Source of the DNA: JAQCEJ01 sp046160425
GTDB lineage: Bacteria > Planctomycetota > Planctomycetia > Planctomycetales > Planctomycetaceae
Length of the DNA stretch: 9,682 nucleotides
Assembly: GCA_046160425.1 (NCBI GenBank)
Contig: JBJXGP010000495.1
Coordinates: 1-9,682 of the forward strand
Reading direction: 5' to 3'
In this document: positions 5,903 through 9,682 of the stretch, piece after piece
How the letters are laid out: each line of letters begins with the position of its first letter
Position numbering within the stretch: the first letter of the stretch is position 1
Notes under the pieces: generated by a model
What the model was told of the DNA's origin: nothing
Database searches by the model: none
What the model saw: the letters and a program-made list of their open reading frames with translations, nothing else
Position numbers and translations under genes: made by a program

Positions 5903-7252
5903 CTACGACGAGCCATCTGCCTCCTCAATCGGTTTCGAACAATCGATAAACAACCAGCAGAACGCACTGAGAACGTATGCAATGGCGATGACGATCAGGA
6001 CCGGTTGGTAGTCCGGGATTTTTGTCAACTTCCCGTCAACGACTTTGTCGAGCATGTTTGCATCGAGGATGAACCCGAATATAAACGGGACTGCAAGACC
6101 GCCGACCATGCCGGCTGTGTTGATGATCCCCAAAACCGTCGCCGAGAATCGCCCGCCGAGATCGGTGCATGTGCCCCAAACCGTCGGCTGCGTCGTGTCG
6201 ATGAACAGCTTCGCCCCGAACAGGGCACACGCCGCGGCGACTCCGTTATCGAGTTCGGACACCAGATAAATCATCAGGCTACCGATAATGAAACCGACGA
6301 ATGCGACAGTACTGCGGGCGCGGCGGCGATTTCCCGTCGTGCGGATCAACCAGTCGTTGCAGAAACCGCCGATCAATCCACCCAATGCGCCTCCCCACAA
6401 CGGAATGCTCGTCAGCAGGCCGGCCTCTTTAATGTCGTAGCCTTTGGCATTCAAAAAGTAATCACCCAGAAAGGCCATGTAGAACGTATCGACACCGGCA
6501 TTCAAGGCCTGTTGCGTCAGGAAGAAGACCATGCTGCGGTTCTTGAGCGCCTTGCTCCAAGGGAGAATGGCCCGCGCGGACGGTGACGTTGGAACTCGCC
6601 CCTCATCGATGAGTTCCCGCTCGGCATCGTTCACGCGGGAATCGCTGCGGGGGCTGTCGCGAAACAACCACAAGAAGACGCCGCCGAAGACGATTCCCAC
6701 GATTGCCATGATCAGCAGCGATATCTGCCACGACAGTTTGCAATAGCCCATGAGAATCGTTCCCAGAAGAATCGGCGAGACCGCGCCGCCGACGCGACCG
6801 GAAAATGACGCGATCAATCCCTGCATGACCGTCCGCGAACTCGGCGGAAACCACGAATACGTCACCTTACTGAGCGCCGGATAACACCCCGACTGCGCCG
6901 CTCCGAACGTCACGCGCACGGCGGCGAGGCCGAAGATGCTGGTGACCCATCCTTGCAATCCCGTCGCAATCGACCAGAGAAAAATGATCGCCCCGAGAAA
7001 CAAATACGGGCCGACCGAATCGCACAGTACACCCAATGGAATAGGCAGCGACCCGTAAGTGATGCTGAAGCAGCTATACAGCAACGACGTCTCTTTTTGA
7101 CTGAAGCCGTGCGTCTTCGCCAGTTCCGGCCCCACAAACTGCCACGTCGAACGATGCGCATACAGCAGAAACGACGTCACGCAGGCCAAACTGAGAATGA
7201 GAAACCGCACGTTTGTCGGCCGGGATGATGGGAGATCATGTATCTCGGCCAT
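5903..7252 (-). CDS. MFS transporter, anion:cation symporter (ACS) type
   Basis: A 449-residue inner-membrane carrier of the major facilitator superfamily with about 12 hydrophobic segments in two halves. The central cytoplasmic loop is at about 198-235 (DSPRSDSRVNDAERELI). The segment from R113 through YPALSKVTYSWFPPSSR (124-140) to the glycine-rich GRVGGAVSP (152-160) is the ACS-family pattern, as in hexuronate and glucarate/galactarate carriers. The closing WLFIDCSKPIEE is also common there. An organic anion such as a sugar acid, carried with H+ or Na+, is the likely substrate class, but the actual one cannot be told. The ATG at 7252 has a good ribosome site, GAGGT at 7259-7263, six bases away. 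It follows dus on the same strand after a 124-base gap, so it may have its own promoter. No sugar-acid catabolic gene is nearby to name the substrate. Confidence 0.9.
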   Translation of the reverse strand: MAEIHDLPSSRPTNVRFLILSLACVTSFLLYAHRSTWQFVGPELAKTHGFSQKETSLLYSCFSITYGSLPIPLGVLCDSVGPYLFLGAIIFLWSIATGLQGWVTSIFGLAAVRVTFGAAQSGCYPALSKVTYSWFPPSSRTVMQGLIASFSGRVGGAVSPILLGTILMGYCKLSWQISLLIMAIVGIVFGGVFLWLFRDSPRSDSRVNDAERELIDEGRVPTSPSARAILPWSKALKNRSMVFFLTQQALNAGVDTFYMAFLGDYFLNAKGYDIKEAGLLTSIPLWGGALGGLIGGFCNDWLIRTTGNRRRARSTVAFVGFIIGSLMIYLVSELDNGVAAACALFGAKLFIDTTQPTVWGTCTDLGGRFSATVLGIINTAGMVGGLAVPFIFGFILDANMLDKVVDGKLTKIPDYQPVLIVIAIAYVLSAFCWLFIDCSKPIEEADGSS

Positions 7253-7329
7253 GCGGAGACCTCAATGTTGCATTCGCTCGAGTGTTACGGTCAGCGTGTT
7301 TGAGCTACGGAAATGAGACCTCATAGCAT

Positions 7330-7357
7330 ACACTCACCACAGTCTCGGCGGGAGTGT
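7330..7357 (-). terminator. Weak hairpin after dus stop codon
   Basis: ACACTC (7330-7335) and GAGTGT (7352-7357) are exact complements around a 16-base loop, 20 bases past the dus stop codon in the minus-strand transcript. There is no U-tract, so it is not a standard intrinsic terminator. The rest of the 124-base gap to the MFS gene shows only a 9-base direct repeat, GAGACCTCA (7256-7264 and 7315-7323), one copy of which contains the MFS ribosome site. Confidence 0.2.
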
Positions 7358-7376
7358 GACGCTGAAATTGGAACGG

Positions 7377-8426
7377 TCACCAATGCTCGCTGGGGCCGTT
7401 GGGGACTTTGAGCAGCGCGGTGGCGACTCGACTTATTCGCTGCCCTTGCCGTTCGCGGATTTCCGGTACGAGCGACTCGAAGTCACCGAAGGTCGCACAC
7501 TGACGAAGTCGATCTTCGAGATCTTCCGGGATGCCGAGACGGTCTCCGTACCAGGCCGCGAATTTGCGGAACAGGATGCAACCGTATTCCCCGTGCTGTT
7601 CGCTCATCAGCGTGAAGTGTCGCACGAGGAAATCGATCTGCTCCGCGGCGGTCGGTTCATCGAGCGCATCGTCGCGGGCCAGTTCTGCGCGTTCGATTTT
7701 GCGAAATATCCACGGATCGAGCAACGCCCCGCGACCGATCGCTATTCCATCGCAACCGGTGTAATCTCGCATGTGGAACGCATCGGCCACTGTTCGCACG
7801 TCGCCGTTGCCGATCACGGGGATCCGTTCGACGGCTTCCGCAACCGCACGAATGCCGTCGAGATCGACCGTTCCGTGAAAACCTTGCTGCCGCGTGCGGC
7901 CGTGAATGGTGATCGCCGCGACGCCGAGTTGCTCGAATTCGCGCGCGAGGGCGGGCGCGGTCAGATTCTGCCGATCCCAACCGAGCCGCATCTTGACCGT
8001 GACTGGGATGCGCACCGCATTGACCAGTTCACCCACGATGCTGCACGCGCCGGATTCGTCACACATCAGTCGGGCGCCGCCCCCCTGCCCCGTCACCTTG
8101 GCCATCGGGCAGCCCATATTGAGATCGACCCCCTGATATCCGTGATCCTCCAGCCAGCGTGCGGCGGCGATGAGGTGCGTCTGCCGACCCCCGTAAATTT
8201 GCACCGACATCGGTTGATCGGCAGGGACCGTCGAGACCAGTTCCTGCGTTCGTTTGTGCCCGGAAGTGAGAAACGTCGCTTGAACGAGGTCGGTCGTGGC
8301 GAGTCCCAGCCCCCCCAGTTCGCGAATCGCCCGTCGAAATGCCAGGTGCGTGTAGCCGGCGAGGGGAGAAAGCGAGTAGCGCGTCGGGATGATGCGCTCG
8401 CCGATTCGCAGAGTCCGTTCAGACAT
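7377..8426 (-). CDS. dusB: tRNA-dihydrouridine synthase (DusB/NifR3 family)
   Basis: FMN enzyme that reduces specific uridines in tRNA to dihydrouridine, using NADPH, in the cytoplasm. From the ATG at 8426 it has 349 residues, normal for the family. A TIM barrel is followed by a helical tRNA-binding domain. Visible landmarks are PLAGYTHLAFR (21-31), the VQIYG strand (75-79), DLNMGCPMAKV (101-111) with the catalytic cysteine C106, TVKMRLGW (143-150, K145), and IHGRTRQQGF (174-183, H175). The FMN-phosphate site is IGNGDV (205-210) plus IGRGALLDPWIF (230-241). The wording matches the NifR3/DusB branch, though which uridine it modifies is not certain. The start is ambiguous. ATG at 8426 is 13 bases from AGGAG (8440-8444); an in-frame GTG at 8435, adding three residues, is only 4 bases from it. 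Either start overlaps the end of maf, by 8 or 17 bases, so the two genes are probably translationally coupled. Confidence 0.94.
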   Translation of the reverse strand: MSERTLRIGERIIPTRYSLSPLAGYTHLAFRRAIRELGGLGLATTDLVQATFLTSGHKRTQELVSTVPADQPMSVQIYGGRQTHLIAAARWLEDHGYQGVDLNMGCPMAKVTGQGGGARLMCDESGACSIVGELVNAVRIPVTVKMRLGWDRQNLTAPALAREFEQLGVAAITIHGRTRQQGFHGTVDLDGIRAVAEAVERIPVIGNGDVRTVADAFHMRDYTGCDGIAIGRGALLDPWIFRKIERAELARDDALDEPTAAEQIDFLVRHFTLMSEQHGEYGCILFRKFAAWYGDRLGIPEDLEDRLRQCATFGDFESLVPEIRERQGQRISRVATALLKVPNGPSEHW

Positions 8427-9054
8427 CGTGAGCACCCAACTCCTGTAAGCTCAACATGACCTCTTCCAGCGGAAGCCCGACGACGTTACTGTAACTCCCT
8501 TCGACGCGCGTCACGAAAATGGAACCTCGATCTTGCAGTGCGTAGCCACCCGCTTTGCCGCGCGGCTCACCGGTCGCGATATACCAATCGAGCCAGCGGT
8601 CAACGTCGGATCGAAACGTGATCTCTGTCGTTGCGATGCGCGAGACGAAGGTTTCACCTGGCCTGCCAATTACGCACGCCGTCAGCACCAAGTGCGTTTT
8701 CCCGGCGTAATATTCGCGAAACCAGCAGCGGATTGTCGCGGCGTAGACAGCACCTTCGGGAGGTTTTTCCAGCGCGACCGGTTCGCCAGTTGGCCCGCTC
8801 GCGACGACAACCGTATCCGCCGTGAGTATCAAAGGTGGAGAATCGTCGCGCTGTGCGATTTGACCGCATACGTCGTCCCATTTGTGACTAGCGATCGTCA
8901 GCAGTCGCGACTTGATTTCGGATAATGTCGCCAACCCACCAAACCCGGCCTCTTCTTCCACGAGGGGGGGCAAAACTTCAATTTGCTCGGCAGGGACGAT
9001 CTGACTGAGCAATTCGAACCGGCGCGGCGAGCGTGAGCCGAGAATATACCGCAC
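8419..9054 (-). CDS. maf: Maf family nucleotide pyrophosphatase
   Basis: Maf proteins hydrolyse nucleoside triphosphates, often modified ones, to monophosphates and pyrophosphate, removing unwanted nucleotides. Some members slow septation when overproduced. The 211-residue protein opens with GSRSPRRFELL (6-16), the family's phosphate-binding SxSPRR motif. It continues with LTADTVV containing the catalytic Asp (D80), EKP (K97), and GKTH (118-121). The signature TGEPRGKAGGYALQD (161-175) leads into IFVTRVEGSYSNVVGLPL (179-196). It is slightly longer than the usual 190-200 because of extra residues around 60-74 and 86-92, and reads EKP where GKP is typical. Substrate subgroup (dTTP/UTP or m7GTP type) cannot be assigned with confidence. 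The start is GTG at 9054, nine bases after AGGAG (9064-9068), placing SxSPRR at the expected distance from the N-terminus. It overlaps dusB at its 3' end, suggesting a maf-dusB transcript. Confidence 0.93.
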   Translation of the reverse strand: MRYILGSRSPRRFELLSQIVPAEQIEVLPPLVEEEAGFGGLATLSEIKSRLLTIASHKWDDVCGQIAQRDDSPPLILTADTVVVASGPTGEPVALEKPPEGAVYAATIRCWFREYYAGKTHLVLTACVIGRPGETFVSRIATTEITFRSDVDRWLDWYIATGEPRGKAGGYALQDRGSIFVTRVEGSYSNVVGLPLEEVMLSLQELGAHDV

Positions 9055-9056
9055 CG

Positions 9057-9069
9057 CAGGAAACTCCTG
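9057..9069 (-). promoter_or_regulatory. Hairpin covering the maf ribosome binding site
   Basis: CAGGA-GTT-TCCTG on the minus strand is a perfect 5-bp stem with a triloop, and the AGGAG Shine-Dalgarno (9064-9068) lies within it. It ends two bases before the maf GTG. Folding would partly hide the ribosome site and lower maf translation. Confidence 0.4.
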
Positions 9070-9090
9070 ACTGAAGAGAAATGATTCCTA

Positions 9091-9143
9091 TTGTAGCCGA
9101 CGTCAATGACCGCAGGATCCGGCCTCACAGAGGCCAGCTACAA
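9091..9143 (-). terminator. Structured carB-maf spacer, possible terminator or attenuator
   Basis: Twenty-six bases past the carB stop codon an outer inverted repeat, TTGTAGC (9091-9097) with GCTACAA (9137-9143), encloses a strong inner stem, GGCCTC-ACA-GAGGCC (9121-9135). In the minus-strand RNA the outer stem can grow to 9 bp and the inner to 8 bp, each with one G-U pair. They share bases near 9135-9137, so they partly compete. No U-tract follows, which argues against a standard intrinsic terminator. A lone -10-like TACAAT (minus strand, 9090-9095) for maf overlaps the outer arm but has no -35. Confidence 0.4.
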
Positions 9144-9169
9144 CGAACCAGCAAACAACCATGAGGTAA

Positions 9170-9682
9170 TTATCGTCCAACCGTTTTGGGCGAATCGGCC
9201 CAATCCTGAATCGCCTGCACGCGCGGGATCGGGTTGATCTGAATCGCCTCGATCGCTTTGACCACGGCGAGGCAACCGGGGATCGTCGTTACGCACGGCA
9301 CGCCGTACATGACCGACGCGGCTCGAATGCGTCCTTCGTCGGTCCGTGCCCCTTTACCGCTGGGAGTGTTGAAGATCAGTTGAATCTGTCCGTTGGCGAG
9401 CAGGTCGAGCAAATTGGGTCGGCCTTCCTGCAACTTTCGCACGGTCACCACGTCGATGCCAGCGCTGCGGAGCACGCGAGCCGTCCCGTCGGTCGCCACC
9501 AGATCGAAGCCGAGTTCGCGCAGTTGCTTCGCGGGTTCGATCATTGTCTCTTTATGGTTCTTCGCCATGCTGATGAAGACCGTCCCCGACGCGGGGAGTT
9601 GAATTCCCGCCGCGATCTGACTCTTGGCGAACGCCAGGGGAAATTCGAGATCGATCCCCATGACTTCGCCGGTCGAGCGCAT
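9170..9682 (-). CDS. carB: Carbamoyl-phosphate synthase large subunit, C-terminal part
   Basis: The visible 171 codons are the 3' end of carB; the gene continues beyond the right edge. CarB makes carbamoyl phosphate from bicarbonate, ATP and glutamine-derived ammonia for pyrimidine and arginine synthesis, together with CarA. The first residues, MRSTGEVMGID, are the conserved end of the second ATP-grasp half, so the methionine at the edge is internal and not a start. The remainder is the MGS-like allosteric domain: GTVFISMAKNHKE (about 34-46), LGFDLVATDGTARVL (54-68), EGRPNLLDLL (85-94), FNTPSGKGARTDEGRIR (103-119) and GVPCVTTIPG (127-136). It ends at TAA in 9170-9172, at the normal place for the family (human and E. 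coli proteins end shortly after this domain). The C-terminal tail is slightly longer than the core, ending in DSPKTVGR. A structured spacer separates it from maf on the same strand. Confidence 0.96.
   Translation of the reverse strand: MRSTGEVMGIDLEFPLAFAKSQIAAGIQLPASGTVFISMAKNHKETMIEPAKQLRELGFDLVATDGTARVLRSAGIDVVTVRKLQEGRPNLLDLLANGQIQLIFNTPSGKGARTDEGRIRAASVMYGVPCVTTIPGCLAVVKAIEAIQINPIPRVQAIQDWADSPKTVGR

Noticed and set aside
7256..7323. Direct repeat GAGACCTCA (two copies) upstream of the MFS gene as an operator
   Set aside because: One copy simply contains the ribosome site of the MFS gene, and a 9-base repeat without symmetry is weak evidence.
7356..8459. A 367-codon open frame on the plus strand, longer than the gene beneath it
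   Set aside because: It is the antisense of dusB, whose protein has every family motif; long antisense frames are usual in GC-rich coding DNA and this one resembles no protein family.
1..9682. Search for tRNA/rRNA genes, CRISPR arrays, insertion sequences, attachment sites, toxin-antitoxin or defence genes
   Set aside because: No T-loop-like tRNA sequence, spaced repeats, transposase or integrase motifs, or defence-type domains were seen on either strand; gene content is housekeeping.

Overview
The window is a stretch of bacterial chromosome, moderately GC-rich by eye, densely packed and free of mobile-element signs. The best guess at lineage is the Planctomycetes. The clues are a serine/threonine kinase with a long disordered N-terminus, a DLG (not DFG) magnesium motif and a membrane segment after the kinase domain, and an adenylosuccinate lyase that reads like the animal/fungal enzyme. 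Ribosome binding sites are also irregular, with GTG starts for purB and maf. The assignment rests on gene style and is not proven. I saw no tRNA, rRNA, CRISPR array, insertion sequence or phage gene.

Layout. Positions 1-1343 (minus strand) hold the N-terminal and kinase part of a membrane-anchored Ser/Thr protein kinase whose C-terminus runs off the window. A gene-free stretch of about 660 bases follows. Its 1792-1892 part carries two interleaved inverted repeats that could form a pseudoknot. At 2007-2300 (minus) lies a small acidic helical protein of unknown function with a clear promoter and ribosome binding site. Divergent from it at 2480-3184 (plus) is a calcineurin-like metallophosphoesterase. 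A transaldolase (3197-4249, minus) converges on that gene and is divergent from a eukaryote-like adenylosuccinate lyase, purB (4425-5861, plus). The 175-base divergent region between tal and purB holds a good sigma-70 promoter for tal, and alternating ATAAC/GTTAT half-sites abut its -35 box.

From 9682 down to 5903 every gene is on the minus strand: the C-terminal part of carB (carbamoyl-phosphate synthase large subunit), a Maf nucleotide pyrophosphatase, a DusB-type tRNA-dihydrouridine synthase overlapping maf by a few bases, and an MFS transporter of the anion:cation symporter type. The carB-maf gap contains a strong stem-loop inside a longer inverted repeat.

Most content is housekeeping: nucleotide synthesis (CarB, PurB), nucleotide-pool cleaning (Maf), tRNA modification (Dus) and pentose-phosphate carbon flow (transaldolase). 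I found no convincing multi-gene novel system. The signals that remain unexplained are the interleaved repeats at 1792-1892, the operator-like array at 4314-4334, the structured carB-maf spacer, and the orphan 97-residue protein.
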